In this document: positions 21,109-31,659 of the stretch, piece by piece
Numbering within the stretch: the first letter of the stretch is position 1
Layout: each line of letters begins with the position of its first letter
DNA from: Phytobacter palmae
Lineage (GTDB): Bacteria > Pseudomonadota > Gammaproteobacteria > Enterobacterales > Enterobacteriaceae
Assembly: GCA_900112785.1 (NCBI GenBank)
Contig: FONB01000014.1
Coordinates: 60,690 to 124,689 of the forward strand
DNA length: 64,000 nucleotides
Direction of reading: 5' to 3'
Translations under genes and position numbers: made by a program
Notes under the pieces: generated by a model
Told to the model about the DNA's origin: nothing
Seen by the model: the letters and a program-made list of their open reading frames with translations, nothing else
Databases searched by the model: none

Positions 21109-22065
21109 TCAGAACAGATTTTCAATATCATTGCCGTAGGCTTTGCTAACCTTCTCGCCCATAGACTTAAGCTGCTGAATCATCGTCGTCAGTTTCTGCG
21201 CATATTTCGGATCGGTGGCATAACCCGCGTTCTGCAGCGCTTGCGCGCCTTGTTCCGGCGTCGCCGCTGTCGTTACCGCCGCATAACGCGGATTGCGGCT
21301 TAGCATACTGACATAGTCAGAGAGCGCTTCCAGATACGAGCTGTAGACACGGAACCTGGCTTTGACCTTTTTGGCTTCGCCATTTTCATATTCGGTGGTG
21401 GTGATTTCGGTGGTCGGCCCTTTCCAGCTTGACGTCGCCTTCACGCCGAAGATGTTAAAGCTCGGAGCGCCGTTTTCACGGGTAATTTGTCGCTGGCCCC
21501 AACCGGACTCCAGCGCAGCCTGCGCCAGGATCAGGTGGTGAGGCACCCCGCTTTGTTGACTGGCAAGTCGGGCAGGCAGAGAGAGCTGAGCCAGGAAGTC
21601 TTTGCTGTCGCCGCTCAGCGGCTCGTCACTACTTTCCGGCGCTTTCGGTAGCGCTTTGCGCACCATTTGCGTTATAGCCTGGCTTTGATAGGTGTTGATA
21701 GTTTCGCGGTCGAACTTCATCGGCACCTGCTGCATCTGGTCACCCGGAGGAACCGGCGCCTGTCCGCCGGACATCTGTTGGACCATCATATCTGCCAGAC
21801 CAAGCCCTTTGCCTGCCGTCATCTGCTGAGCAATTTGCTGGTCATATAAGCTGGTGTACATCCGCGTGGAATCGCTACTGAAAATACCGTCTTTCGGCAG
21901 GGCTTCGCGCATACTTTTGAGCATCATTTGCACGAACATCCCTTCAACCTGGCGCGCCACAGGCCGCAGGTTAGCCTGCGGATCCTGCCCGGCTTTGGTT
22001 TTCAGATCATTAAGCGATTGCGCGTCCCATGCCGCGCTCGCCATCAAGCGGCTGTCAGTCAGCAT
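21109..22065 (-). CDS. flgJ: flagellar rod assembly protein / peptidoglycan hydrolase
   Basis: A 318-residue two-domain periplasmic protein. The N-terminal half (residues about 1-150) is the rod cap; the C-terminal half is a glucosaminidase-type hydrolase domain with LAQAALESGWGQRQI holding the catalytic Glu, which opens the wall for the rod. It overlaps flgI by one base (ATGA-like junction at 22065) and ends the flgBCDEFGHIJ operon. Confidence 0.96.
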   Translation of the reverse strand: MLTDSRLMASAAWDAQSLNDLKTKAGQDPQANLRPVARQVEGMFVQMMLKSMREALPKDGIFSSDSTRMYTSLYDQQIAQQMTAGKGLGLADMMVQQMSGGQAPVPPGDQMQQVPMKFDRETINTYQSQAITQMVRKALPKAPESSDEPLSGDSKDFLAQLSLPARLASQQSGVPHHLILAQAALESGWGQRQITRENGAPSFNIFGVKATSSWKGPTTEITTTEYENGEAKKVKARFRVYSSYLEALSDYVSMLSRNPRYAAVTTAATPEQGAQALQNAGYATDPKYAQKLTTMIQQLKSMGEKVSKAYGNDIENLF

Positions 22066-23159
22066 TAGATGATCTCCAACTTAGCGCGCAGGCACCCTGC
22101 GCTCTGCATTGATTGCAGAATGGACATCAGATCAATGGGCGTAGCACCCAGCGCATTCAGTGCGCGTACCACGCTGTTGAGGTTAGCGCTGGAACGAATG
22201 CTCTGCAGGGAGCCGCCACTCTGACGCAGATCAATCTGTGTCTGAGGGGTGACGACGGTCTGACCACCGCCAAACGGTGTATTCGGCTGGCTAACATTAG
22301 CAGACTGGTTGACCGTGACAGAAAGGTTCCCCTGTGCAACGGCGCAGTTATCGAGTGTCACCTCGCGGTTCATAACCACAGAACCGGTACGGGAGTTGAT
22401 AACAATTTTAGCATCCTGCGGCGCGACGCCCACTTCCAGGTTCTGGATATCCGCCAGCATGCGCACCTGCGAACTGCCGCCTTGTGGCACGCGCACCTGA
22501 ACTGTACGAGCATCCAGCGCAGTTGCGCCACCCATGCCACGACGGTTGATGGTGTCAGCAATCTGCTGTGCCATCGTGAAGTCGTCCTGATTCAGTTGCA
22601 GGTTGATGGTGTTGCCATTACCAAACTGGGAAGGCAGTTCACGTTCAATCACAGCCCCGCCAGTGATACGTCCACCGTTAAGCTGGTTAACCGCCACGCT
22701 GCTGCCACCCGCGGAGGCCCCTGCGCCACCGACCAGAATATTCCCCTGCGCCAGCGCGTACACCTGACTGTCCACCCCTTTTAGCGGAGTCATCAGCAGC
22801 GTACCGCCACGCAGGCTTTTAGCGTTACCCATAGAAGAGACCACCACATCAATGGTCTGTCCCTGCCGGCCAAACGCCGGAAGCTGGGCGGTAACCATGA
22901 CCGCCGCAACGTTTTTGAGCTGCATGTTGGTGCCGGCCGGGACGGTGATCCCCATTTGCGACAACATGTTATTGAGGCTCTGGGTAGTGAATGGCGTTTG
23001 GGTGGTCTGGTCACCCGTTCCGTCAAGGCCAACCACTAAGCCATACCCAATTAAGGAGTTTTCACGTACGCCCTGTACACTGGTGAGGTCCCGGATGCGA
23101 TCGGCCTGGGCGACGCACGCCACCAGCACTAACGCTATTCCAGCCAGAAATCTAAACAT
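22065..23159 (-). CDS. flgI: flagellar P-ring protein
   Basis: A 364-residue periplasmic protein with a signal peptide ([19 protein letters not shown]) and the start [15 protein letters not shown] typical of FlgI. It forms the P-ring bushing around the rod in the peptidoglycan layer. Coupled to flgJ by overlap and 12 bases after flgH. Confidence 0.97.
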   Translation of the reverse strand: MFRFLAGIALVLVACVAQADRIRDLTSVQGVRENSLIGYGLVVGLDGTGDQTTQTPFTTQSLNNMLSQMGITVPAGTNMQLKNVAAVMVTAQLPAFGRQGQTIDVVVSSMGNAKSLRGGTLLMTPLKGVDSQVYALAQGNILVGGAGASAGGSSVAVNQLNGGRITGGAVIERELPSQFGNGNTINLQLNQDDFTMAQQIADTINRRGMGGATALDARTVQVRVPQGGSSQVRMLADIQNLEVGVAPQDAKIVINSRTGSVVMNREVTLDNCAVAQGNLSVTVNQSANVSQPNTPFGGGQTVVTPQTQIDLRQSGGSLQSIRSSANLNSVVRALNALGATPIDLMSILQSMQSAGCLRAKLEII

Positions 23160-23171
23160 AATTCACCCCGG

Positions 23172-23870
23172 TTACATCGGCGATAAGTTAAGGAAGAAAC
23201 GCTGCAGCCAGCCCATATTCTGCGCTTCGTTGATATAGCCGTTGCCGACATACTCGATTCGCGCGTCCGCCACCTGTGTGGACGGAACCGTATTGTTGCC
23301 GCTGATGGTGCGTGGGTTCACAACACCTGAGAAGCGGATAAATTCAGTGCCCTGGTTGATGGCGATCTGCTTTTCACCCACCACATGTAAATTGCCGTTA
23401 ATCAGCACCTGGTCGACCGTGACGGTCAACGTGCCGCTAAATGTATTGCTGGCGTTGGCGCCGCCTTTCCCGTTGAACGAATTGCTGCCTTCGCTTGTCA
23501 GATCTGCGCGCGCGTTACCGAACAACCCTTCCAGGTAGCGTGGCGTCGTATCCATTGAGAAGCTGCTTTTGCCATCGCGGCTGGCATTCGCTGATGAACT
23601 CTTACTGGCGCTCACGTTTTCTTGCAGCACCAGCGTCAATGTATCCCCAACGTTACGCGGACGACGGTCTTCAAACAGCGGCTGGTAGCCGTAGTTGATA
23701 GGCTGCGCAGTCTGGTAAATAGAGCCATTGACGACCGGAACGGGTCCCGGCATCGGTTGAGCGGTCGTTGCGCCCTGCACCAGCGGTGTTGAGGGAACCC
23801 AGGCACATCCGTTCAACATCAGTGCCAGTAAAGCTAACAGGGGGTAGCGGCCCGCGGCGTTTTTTTGCAT
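23172..23870 (-). CDS. flgH: flagellar L-ring lipoprotein
   Basis: A 232-residue outer-membrane lipoprotein that forms the L-ring. The lipobox is LNGC near residues 19-22, followed by [12 protein letters not shown]. The frame opens three codons earlier (23879), but the ATG at 23870 has GAAG nine bases upstream and gives the E. coli start MQKNA. The C-terminus [15 protein letters not shown] is conserved. Confidence 0.96.
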   Translation of the reverse strand: MQKNAAGRYPLLALLALMLNGCAWVPSTPLVQGATTAQPMPGPVPVVNGSIYQTAQPINYGYQPLFEDRRPRNVGDTLTLVLQENVSASKSSSANASRDGKSSFSMDTTPRYLEGLFGNARADLTSEGSNSFNGKGGANASNTFSGTLTVTVDQVLINGNLHVVGEKQIAINQGTEFIRFSGVVNPRTISGNNTVPSTQVADARIEYVGNGYINEAQNMGWLQRFFLNLSPM

Positions 23871-23894
23871 TACATTCATCTTCGAAATCAGGGT

Positions 23895-23920
23895 TCCGGT
23901 GTAGCCTGCGCCACACCGGA
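23895..23920 (-). repeat. REP-like hairpin between flgG and flgH
   Basis: TCCGGTGT / ACACCGGA form an eight-pair stem around a 10-base loop in the 57-base flgG-flgH gap, next to TTATCCGG-type sequence on the minus strand. It resembles a single REP/BIME unit, but I see no second copy in the window, so the family assignment is tentative. It could set relative flgG/flgH mRNA levels. Confidence 0.4.
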
Positions 23921-23927
23921 TAACGCC

Positions 23928-24722
<795 letters not shown>

Positions 24723-24725
24723 TTA

Positions 24726-25481
24726 TTAGCTCATGGACAGTAACTGGTTGGCACGCTGCGCATTCTCATCAACGTTACCAATGACTTTCATTTGCATTTC
24801 AAAGCGGCGGGCGCTGGCGATCATATCGGCCATCGCCGCCATAGGTTTGACGTTACTGCCTTCCAGCACGCCTGACATCACACGAATATTTGGGTCCGGC
24901 TGTAACGTCTGACCACGGGTGGCTTGCGCGCTTTGGCTGACACGGAAAAGACCGTCATCACCACGTACCACTTCGCTACCGTTCGCTTTCACCAGTTTCA
25001 GTTTGCCAACCGGAGAAACCGTGTTCGGCGGATCACCGGCCGTCAGAGCGGAAATGGTCCCGTCCGCAGCAATGGTGACCTGTGAACCTTCCGGCACCGC
25101 AATTGGCCCGTTTTCACCCATCACCGGATGCCCCTGGATGGTCAGTTGCCCTGTCGGTGTCACCTGAATGTTACCGTTGCGGGTATACCCTTCGGACCCA
25201 TCCGCGCTCTGCACCGCCAGCCAGCCATCCTGTTGCACAGCAACATCCAGTGGTCGTGACGTAAAGTTCAAGTCACCCGGCGTCATATCAGCGCCAGGTG
25301 TGGTATCGGCGACCAGTACACGGGTCGGCAACGACAGCCCTTCTACCGGCACCGCTCGCAGCGCATTAAGCTGCGCACGGAAACCCGGTGTTGAAGCGTT
25401 GGCCAGGTTGCTGGCGGTGACAGACTGCTGGTTCAGAGTCTGACTTGCCGCACCCATCGCTGTGTATATTGCGTGATCCAT
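24726..25481 (-). CDS. flgF: flagellar proximal rod protein FlgF
   Basis: A 251-residue rod protein starting MDHAIYTAMGAASQTLN with the ASNLANASTPGFR motif near residues 27-39 and a C-terminal MIASARRFEMQMKVI helix. Exported by the flagellar type III system. Twenty bases after flgE. Confidence 0.97.
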   Translation of the reverse strand: MDHAIYTAMGAASQTLNQQSVTASNLANASTPGFRAQLNALRAVPVEGLSLPTRVLVADTTPGADMTPGDLNFTSRPLDVAVQQDGWLAVQSADGSEGYTRNGNIQVTPTGQLTIQGHPVMGENGPIAVPEGSQVTIAADGTISALTAGDPPNTVSPVGKLKLVKANGSEVVRGDDGLFRVSQSAQATRGQTLQPDPNIRVMSGVLEGSNVKPMAAMADMIASARRFEMQMKVIGNVDENAQRANQLLSMS

Positions 25482-25501
25482 TAGACCATCCCGTCAGCCG
25501 A

Positions 25502-26767
25502 TTAACGCAGGTTAACCAGCGTGTTAAGGATCTGATCCTGGGTTTTGATGGTCTGCGCATTCGACTGATAGTTACGCTGCGCGACGATCATATTGACCAG
25601 TTCTTTACTCAGATCCACGTTAGAGGCTTCGAGCGCGCCATTGGTCAGCGAACCGAAGTTTCCGGTACCTGCCGTGCCCAGCAGCGCAACGCCGGATGCG
25701 TTCGTGGCAGACCAAACGTTGTCACCCTCAGATTTCAGGCCTTCGTTGTTGGCGAAGTTCGCCAGGACAATCTGACCCAGCACCTGTTTCTGTTCGTTGG
25801 AATAGGAACCCACTACGGTGCCGTCATCGTTAATGGTATAGCTCACCATGGAACCCGGCTTGTAACCGTTCTGCGTGGTGGTCACGACAGCGCTGGTGGT
25901 GTTCTGCTGCATGGAGTTCAGGAAACTCAGGGAAAATGTCGCGGGAGTCGCGCCGCTAAGCGTACCAGAAGTGACCGTAATAGCCGGGTTAGCGTTTGCT
26001 GTTGTGGCCAGATCATAGCCACCGGTCGTAGCATTCGGGGTCCAGTTGTAAACACTGTCCAGGCTACCGTTCTGATTAAAAATCATTCGCGCCGCTTTGG
26101 TCGCCGTAGAGCCCGTTACGCTGGAATCCTGTGTGTAGACATCCCAGGTATTGTTTGCGGCTTTGACATAAAACACGTTCATGTCATGAGCGTTACCCTG
26201 GCTGTCGTAAACGGTGATCGGCCCTTTTAAGTTATAACTGTCAGCATTAGTCGGGTCGAACGGTGTCACTGTCGGCGTCTTGGAAGACGAGTTCAGGTTA
26301 ACTGGCATCGTGGCCGTCGTGGTGATTTGTGCTGACATCAGCGTCGTCGGGATAGTGATCGCCGTTGGGTTAGCGCCAGACTGGATAGTCGGAGGCGTGC
26401 CGCTTGCCGGAAAACCTGTCACTTGCAAACCCTGCATGTTCACCAGGTTGCGGTTTTCGTCCAGGGTGAACTGACCGTTGCGACTGTAATAAACAGAACC
26501 GTTGGTATCAACGAGGCGGAAGAAGCCGTTCTGGCTAATCGCGACATCCAGACCACGTCCGGTATTGGTGGTGGTGCCGTCATTAAAATCCTGGGTAACA
26601 CCGGCGACTTTAACGCCCAGACCTACTTTAGATCCCGCGAACATATCGGCGAAGGACGCAGTACTGGATTTAAAGCCATACGTAGCGGAGTTGGCGATGT
26701 TGTTACCAATAAGATCGAGGTTGGTGGCCGCAGCATTCAGACCGCTGACCGCTTGTGAAAAGGCCAT
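25502..26767 (-). CDS. flgE: flagellar hook protein
   Basis: A 421-residue hook subunit, about 19 residues longer than E. coli FlgE (402). The extra length falls in the Thr/Asn-rich, surface-exposed middle. N-terminal MAFSQAVSGLNAAATNLD, the GNNIANSATYGFK motif and the C-terminal SKELVNMIVAQRNYQSNAQTI segment are diagnostic. Hook length control and capping by FlgD act on this protein. Confidence 0.97.
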   Translation of the reverse strand: MAFSQAVSGLNAAATNLDLIGNNIANSATYGFKSSTASFADMFAGSKVGLGVKVAGVTQDFNDGTTTNTGRGLDVAISQNGFFRLVDTNGSVYYSRNGQFTLDENRNLVNMQGLQVTGFPASGTPPTIQSGANPTAITIPTTLMSAQITTTATMPVNLNSSSKTPTVTPFDPTNADSYNLKGPITVYDSQGNAHDMNVFYVKAANNTWDVYTQDSSVTGSTATKAARMIFNQNGSLDSVYNWTPNATTGGYDLATTANANPAITVTSGTLSGATPATFSLSFLNSMQQNTTSAVVTTTQNGYKPGSMVSYTINDDGTVVGSYSNEQKQVLGQIVLANFANNEGLKSEGDNVWSATNASGVALLGTAGTGNFGSLTNGALEASNVDLSKELVNMIVAQRNYQSNAQTIKTQDQILNTLVNLR

Positions 26768-26793
26768 GACTTACTCCTGATAAGTGTTAAGGC

Positions 26794-27477
26794 TTAAATA
26801 ATCTGCCGAACTTCGTTGAGCGTAGTGGTGCCGTAGGTACCTAAATCTAACTTGTTGCCTGAATCCGACAGCGTTACACCCTGAACCAGAGCGTATTGCA
26901 GCGGCTGAGCAACCAGTTGCGTAGTGCCTGAACTGGCGGCGATAGAAACTTTATAAGAACCATCGGGGGCGGTAGTACCGTCCGAAAGCTTGCCGTCCCA
27001 ACTAAAGGTGTGGACGCCGGCGGTCAGCGGCCCCAGGTCAACGGTCTGTACTACAGTGCCGTCTTTGCTGGTGATGGTCGCAGTCGCTTTGTCCGCTGCC
27101 TGAGTCAGTTCAACACCAAACGGTGTTGTGGTTGAGTTACCGGCCAGAATCGTTGTGCCTTCAATCATCACACCGTGACCCACCAGATTGCTCGCCTGCA
27201 GCGCCTGGCTGCTGTCGATCTGACCGGAGATAGATCCCAGCGTGGTGTTCAGTTTTTCAATCCCGTTCAGCGTACTGATCTGCGCAAGCTGCGAGGTCAG
27301 TTCGTTGTTCTGTAACGGGTTGGTCGGATCCTGGTTTTTTAACTGTGCGACTAACAGGGTCAGGAAGCTGCTCTGTAGATCTGACGCGCTACTCGTGGTC
27401 AGCGGAGAGGAGCTACTGCTGCTGGTGGAGTTGACACTGCTGCTGGATGTGTCATTCACATTTACGGCGATAGACAT
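26794..27477 (-). CDS. flgD: flagellar hook cap/scaffold protein
   Basis: A 227-residue protein needed for hook assembly. A Ser/Thr-rich N-terminal tail precedes the SSFLTLLVAQLKNQDPTNP motif (about 37-55), then a beta-rich FlgD domain with DGTTAPDGSYKVSI. Length and ends match E. coli (231 residues). 26 bases upstream of flgE. Confidence 0.96.
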   Translation of the reverse strand: MSIAVNVNDTSSSSVNSTSSSSSSPLTTSSASDLQSSFLTLLVAQLKNQDPTNPLQNNELTSQLAQISTLNGIEKLNTTLGSISGQIDSSQALQASNLVGHGVMIEGTTILAGNSTTTPFGVELTQAADKATATITSKDGTVVQTVDLGPLTAGVHTFSWDGKLSDGTTAPDGSYKVSIAASSGTTQLVAQPLQYALVQGVTLSDSGNKLDLGTYGTTTLNEVRQII

Positions 27478-27489
27478 TTAAGTCTCCTT

Positions 27490-27894
27490 TTACTGGCCGA
27501 GGGTAAGCGTTTTAAGCATCATGTTTTTAACGGTGTTGAGCACCTCCACGTTCGCCTGATAGCTGCGGGACGCGGACATGGTGTTCACCATTTCACCGAC
27601 AACATCAACGTTAGGCATCTTGACGTAGCCCTTCGCATCCGCCAGTGGGTTGCCGGGTTCATAAACCAGCTTGTCGGGTGCCTGGCTTTCAACAACACCC
27701 GCCACTTTTACGCCGCCCGTTGCCTGACCAGGTGCAGCATCCACCTGAAAAACGACCTGTTTAGCGCGATAAGGTTGTCCGTCCGGACCGGCGACGCTGT
27801 CGGCGTTCGCCAGGTTACTGGCGGCCATGTTCAGACGTTTAGACTGCGCGGTGAGCGCGGAGCCGGAGATATCAAAAATATTCAGCAATGCCAT
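27490..27894 (-). CDS. flgC: flagellar proximal rod protein FlgC
   Basis: A 134-residue rod protein beginning [20 protein letters not shown] with [10 protein letters not shown] and ending in [17 protein letters not shown], the usual FlgC length and ends. It follows flgB by two bases. Confidence 0.97.
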   Translation of the reverse strand: MALLNIFDISGSALTAQSKRLNMAASNLANADSVAGPDGQPYRAKQVVFQVDAAPGQATGGVKVAGVVESQAPDKLVYEPGNPLADAKGYVKMPNVDVVGEMVNTMSASRSYQANVEVLNTVKNMMLKTLTLGQ

Positions 27895-27896
27895 GG

Positions 27897-28313
27897 TTAG
27901 TTATTCCCCTGCAACACGGACATCATGCTTTTAATCTGCCCGCCCAGCACGGTCAGCCCTGTCTGATACTTAAGGCTGTTATCCGCAAACTGTGTACGCT
28001 CGCGATCCATATCCACGGTGTTGCCATCTGCAGAAGGCTGATCCGGGATACGGTAGAGCAGGTCCGGAGACGGGGTGGAGATGGCTTGCGCCGGAATATG
28101 GCGACTGGAAGTTAACGTCAGCGAGACGCCTGAGTTCTCTGCCCGGCCACGTTCCATCACCTTTTTCAGTTCGCTGGAAAAATCCATATCACGTGCCTGA
28201 TACCCCGGGGTATCGGCGTTCGCAATATTGGCGGCCAGGATTTCCTGGCGCTGCGCGCTCAGATTCAGTGCTTCTTGCTGGAACCGTAACGCGGCATCAA
28301 GTTTATCGAGCAT
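27897..28313 (-). CDS. flgB: flagellar proximal rod protein FlgB
   Basis: A 138-residue rod protein, first gene of the flgBCDEFGHIJ operon. The [20 protein letters not shown] motif at about residues 18-37 is the rod signature. Transcription should start from the FlhDC-activated divergent region upstream. Confidence 0.97.
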   Translation of the reverse strand: MLDKLDAALRFQQEALNLSAQRQEILAANIANADTPGYQARDMDFSSELKKVMERGRAENSGVSLTLTSSRHIPAQAISTPSPDLLYRIPDQPSADGNTVDMDRERTQFADNSLKYQTGLTVLGGQIKSMMSVLQGNN

Positions 28314-28378
28314 GGCTTCCCCGCTGATGACAATTATTTAGTCAACAGCTTAAATCTCCTTACGCGCGCCTTATCGTC

Positions 28379-28408
28379 GGAATAAGCGCAAAATGCGTCG
28401 CTATTTAT
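28379..28408. promoter_or_regulatory. FlhD4C2-type box in the flgB-flgA divergent region
   Basis: Read on the minus strand, AAATAGCG (28399-28406), 10 bases, CGCTTATT (28381-28388) form the inverted half-sites expected for the master flagellar activator, within a larger imperfect palindrome whose outer ends are GGAATAA and TTATTCC. A TAGAAT -10-like hexamer for flgA follows at about 28437. The 165-base gap holds no gene. Confidence 0.7.
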
Positions 28409-28478
28409 TCCGTTGATAGATTTGCGTGGCGGGTAGAATCCTGTCATCTCTTCAACAAACAACAGGCAGGGGTCTGCG

Positions 28479-29144
28479 ATGAACACGTTGAAAAGCGGTT
28501 TAGCCGCGGCATTGCTGTTTTTGATTTTAAGCCCGCAAGTGTTGGCGCAAGACTTAAAAGCGCAGCTCACCGCGTTTTTTGCACAACGACTGGCTGGCTT
28601 TAGTGACGAGGTGGTGGTAACAATACGCACGCCGAAAAATCTTTATCCCACCTGCGAGCAGCCAGCCTTAAGTTTGACGGGGTACGCTCAGCTTTGGGGA
28701 AACGTCAACGTATTGACGAACTGCGGTAACGAAAAACGCTATTTGCAGGTAAACGTCCAGGCAACGGGGAATTATGTTGTCGCCGCTCAGGCGATTGCCC
28801 GTGGCACTGTTCTGACGCCGGGAAGCGTAGCGCTTAAACGCGGCAGGCTCGATCAGTTACCGCCGAAAACAATGCTCGATATTTCTCAGGCACAAGACGC
28901 CGTAAGCCTGCGCGATCTCTCACCCGATCAACCGGTTCAGCTCTCAATGCTGCGCCAGGCCTGGCGAGTAAAAGCGGGTCAGCGTGTGATGGTTGTAGCA
29001 AATGGCGAAGGCTTTAGTGTCAATAGTGAAGGCCAGGCACTGAACAATGCGGCAGTGTCGCAAAGTGCCCGGGTACGCATGTCTTCAGGTCAAATTGTAA
29101 GTGGAATTGTCGGCGCTGATGGGAATATTCTGATTAACCTATAA
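28479..29144 (+). CDS. flgA: flagellar P-ring assembly chaperone
   Basis: A 221-residue periplasmic protein with a signal peptide (MNTLKSGLAAALLFLILSPQVLAQ) and a C-terminal SAF domain (about 100-160, AIARGTVLTPGSV). It helps FlgI assemble into the P-ring. First gene of flgAMN, divergent from flgB. Confidence 0.96.
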   Translation: MNTLKSGLAAALLFLILSPQVLAQDLKAQLTAFFAQRLAGFSDEVVVTIRTPKNLYPTCEQPALSLTGYAQLWGNVNVLTNCGNEKRYLQVNVQATGNYVVAAQAIARGTVLTPGSVALKRGRLDQLPPKTMLDISQAQDAVSLRDLSPDQPVQLSMLRQAWRVKAGQRVMVVANGEGFSVNSEGQALNNAAVSQSARVRMSSGQIVSGIVGADGNILINL

Positions 29145-29150
29145 TCTTTT

Positions 29151-29177
29151 TAAAGAATCTGCGGCATCTGCCGATAA
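29151..29177 (+). promoter_or_regulatory. sigma-28 (FliA) promoter of flgMN
   Basis: TAAAGAAT (29151-29158), exactly 11 bases, GCCGATAA (29170-29177). This is an excellent class 3 promoter giving FliA-dependent feedback expression of its own anti-sigma factor, in addition to read-through from flgA. Confidence 0.92.
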
Positions 29178-29240
29178 ATAAGCAACGACTGAAGATGGCA
29201 GACCCAAAACGCCGGAAAACCTCTATGAGGACAACACACT

Positions 29241-29531
29241 ATGAGCATTGATCGTACATCGCCTTTAAAGCCGGTTAGCACCGTTCAAACACGTGAAACC
29301 AGCGACACCCAGGCACAGAAAGTACGTCTGGAAAAATCGAAGACCGCCAACAGCACGAGCGTAACGCTGAGTGATGCCCAATCCAAACTGATGCAGCCGG
29401 GCAGCAGCGACGTCAATATGGAACGCGTTGAACAACTGAAAACGGCAATCCGTAATGGAGAGCTAAAAATGGACACCGGCAAAATCGCTGATGCCCTGAT
29501 TAACGAAGTGCAGAGTTACTTGAGTAAATAA
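29241..29531 (+). CDS. flgM: anti-sigma-28 factor
   Basis: A 96-residue largely unstructured protein that binds FliA and is exported through the finished hook, coupling late gene expression to hook completion. [19 protein letters not shown] and the C-terminal [20 protein letters not shown] helix are conserved. The start is preceded by GAGGA. flgN follows four bases later. Confidence 0.96.
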   Translation: MSIDRTSPLKPVSTVQTRETSDTQAQKVRLEKSKTANSTSVTLSDAQSKLMQPGSSDVNMERVEQLKTAIRNGELKMDTGKIADALINEVQSYLSK

Positions 29532-29534
29532 TGT

Positions 29535-29957
29535 ATGAATCAACTGTCAGATATCCTTGATCAAATGACAGTTATCCTGAACGCGTTAAAAGACGTGATG
29601 GATGCTGAGCAGAAACAACTCTCTGTGGGCCATGTGCATAGCAGCACGCTGCAGCGCATCACGGAAGAGAAAAGCTCATTGCTTGCCACACTGGATTATC
29701 TTGAGCAGCAACGGCGTGAAGCGCAGAAAGTACAAAGCAGCGCGAATGACGATATTGCCGATCGCTGGCAGATAATCACACGAAAAACGCAACACCTGCG
29801 CGATCTGAACCAGCACAATGGCTGGTTGCTCGAAGGGCAAATTGCCCTTAATCGAAAAGCGCTCGAGGTACTGAAACCTCACCAGGAGCCAGGGCTCTAT
29901 GGTGCGAATGGACAGACCTTTACGGGTAGCAGGGGCGGAAAAAAGATTTCCATCTAG
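29535..29957 (+). CDS. flgN: export chaperone for FlgK and FlgL
   Basis: A 140-residue helical protein (E. coli 138) beginning MNQLSDILDQMTVILNALK. It escorts FlgK and FlgL to the flagellar export gate. The spacing to flgM is three bases, so translation is coupled; there is also an out-of-frame ATG overlapping the flgM stop that is not used. Confidence 0.95.
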   Translation: MNQLSDILDQMTVILNALKDVMDAEQKQLSVGHVHSSTLQRITEEKSSLLATLDYLEQQRREAQKVQSSANDDIADRWQIITRKTQHLRDLNQHNGWLLEGQIALNRKALEVLKPHQEPGLYGANGQTFTGSRGGKKISI

Positions 29958-29982
29958 CTGTCGCGTTCACATTCTTCTTCGC

Positions 29983-30013
29983 GGGAGTCGCCTGTTATGG
30001 TCGACTCCCTTTT
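29983..30013. terminator. terminator between flgN and murJ
   Basis: GGGAGTCG (29983-29990), 11-base loop, CGACTCCC (30002-30009), then TTTT. It lies between the convergent flgN and murJ genes. Confidence 0.75.
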
Positions 30014-30017
30014 GCGC

Positions 30018-31553
30018 TTACGCTATCCGGCGGGCGAAATCTTTCACTCTGAACCCCAGCAGCGCCAGCGTTGCAAAATAAGCCACAACACCTACCGCCA
30101 CCACGGCCATTAACCGAATCAGGCGATGCGCCATATTGCCTTGCGCCCAGTCTGGCATCACATACAGCATGCCCAGCAGCGCCGCGGCCATTACTATCAC
30201 CGCAATGATGAGACGTGTCAGGAAACGCCCCCAGCCAGCCTGTGGGGTAAAAATATTCTGCCTGCGCAACTGCCAGTAGAGCAGACTGGCATTCAGGCAT
30301 GCCGCCAGGCCAATCGAGAGTGACAGACCAGCATGTTTAAGCGGGCCGATAAACGCCAGGTTCATTAGCTGCGTCATCACCAGGGTGACGATGGCAATCT
30401 TTACCGGCGTTTTGATGTCCTGTCGTGAATAGAACCCTGGCGCCAACACTTTCACCACAATGAGGCCCATCAGACCAACCGAATAGGCGATAAGCGCGCG
30501 CTGCGTCATCTGGGCGTCAAACGGGGTGAATTTCCCATACTGAAAGAGCGAAACCGTCAGCGGCTTTGCGAGAATGCCTAACGCCACGGCGCTTGGCAGC
30601 GCCAGCAAAAAGCATAACCGCAGTCCCCAATCCATCAGGCGGCAATACTCATCATGATTACCGCTGGCAAAACTTCGCGAGAGTGAAGGCAACAAAATCG
30701 TCCCCAGCGCCACGCCAAGTACCCCGGAGGGAAACTCCATCAGGCGGTCAGCGTAATACATCCACGAGACCGAACCGGAGACCAGGAAGGAGGCAAAAAT
30801 AGTATTGATGATCAGGGATATCTGGCTGACCGATACGCCGAGGATCGCCGGCCCCATCTGTTTCATCACCCGCATCGCACCTGCATCGCGGAAACTGATG
30901 CGCGGCAGCACCAGCATGCCAATTTTTTTCAGATGCGGCAGTTGATACACCAGTTGCAGCACACCGCCCACCGTTACCGCCCATGCCAGCGCAAGTACTG
31001 GCGGATGGAAATACGGCGCACCGAACAGGGCAAAACCAATCATGCTGATATTAAGAAATGTGGGCGCAAATGCCGGGACAGAGAAGCGGTTCCAGGTATT
31101 CAGGATCGCCCCCGCGAGCGACGCCAGTGAAATCAGCAAAATGTAGGGGAACGTTATCTGCAAAAGCTGAGAGGTTAATGCAAATTTATCGGCAGTGTCG
31201 GCAAAGCCCGGCGCCGTAACCAGAATGACCCAGGGCGCCGCCAGCATCCCGGCAAGGGTGACAATAGCCAGCGCCAGCGTTAACAGCCCCGAAACATAAG
31301 CAACAAAAACCCGCGTCGCCTCTTCGCCTTGTTTACTTTTATATTCCGCAAGAATAGGGACAAAGGCCTGAGAAAATGCCCCTTCGGCAAAAATACGTCG
31401 TAAGAGATTTGGCAGTTTAAAGGCTACAAAGAAGGCGTCAGTCGCCATCCCCGCACCAAATACCCTCGCCACAATGGCATCGCGTGCAAAACCCAGCACG
31501 CGAGAAAACATGGTCATTGAGCTGACGGCCGCCAGCGATTTTAATAAGTTCAT
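30018..31553 (-). CDS. murJ: lipid II flippase MurJ (MviN)
   Basis: A 511-residue inner-membrane protein of the MOP superfamily with about 14 membrane segments, equal in length to E. coli MurJ. It moves lipid II across the membrane for cell wall synthesis. The N-terminal [25 protein letters not shown], including the conserved Arg residues of the central cavity, is clear. Confidence 0.97.
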   Translation of the reverse strand: MNLLKSLAAVSSMTMFSRVLGFARDAIVARVFGAGMATDAFFVAFKLPNLLRRIFAEGAFSQAFVPILAEYKSKQGEEATRVFVAYVSGLLTLALAIVTLAGMLAAPWVILVTAPGFADTADKFALTSQLLQITFPYILLISLASLAGAILNTWNRFSVPAFAPTFLNISMIGFALFGAPYFHPPVLALAWAVTVGGVLQLVYQLPHLKKIGMLVLPRISFRDAGAMRVMKQMGPAILGVSVSQISLIINTIFASFLVSGSVSWMYYADRLMEFPSGVLGVALGTILLPSLSRSFASGNHDEYCRLMDWGLRLCFLLALPSAVALGILAKPLTVSLFQYGKFTPFDAQMTQRALIAYSVGLMGLIVVKVLAPGFYSRQDIKTPVKIAIVTLVMTQLMNLAFIGPLKHAGLSLSIGLAACLNASLLYWQLRRQNIFTPQAGWGRFLTRLIIAVIVMAAALLGMLYVMPDWAQGNMAHRLIRLMAVVAVGVVAYFATLALLGFRVKDFARRIA

Positions 31554-31659
31554 TTAGGGTTCCATAAACACAACGCCTGCACAAAGCAGGCGTTGGTATC
31601 GCGAAGCGCTTAGTCTACCTGGAATAACGCGAATTTCTACCGCCATATGTTACAGAGGG

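Noticed and set aside
23172..23879. Longer start for flgH (three extra codons)
   Set aside because: The internal ATG has the right Shine-Dalgarno spacing and matches the family start.
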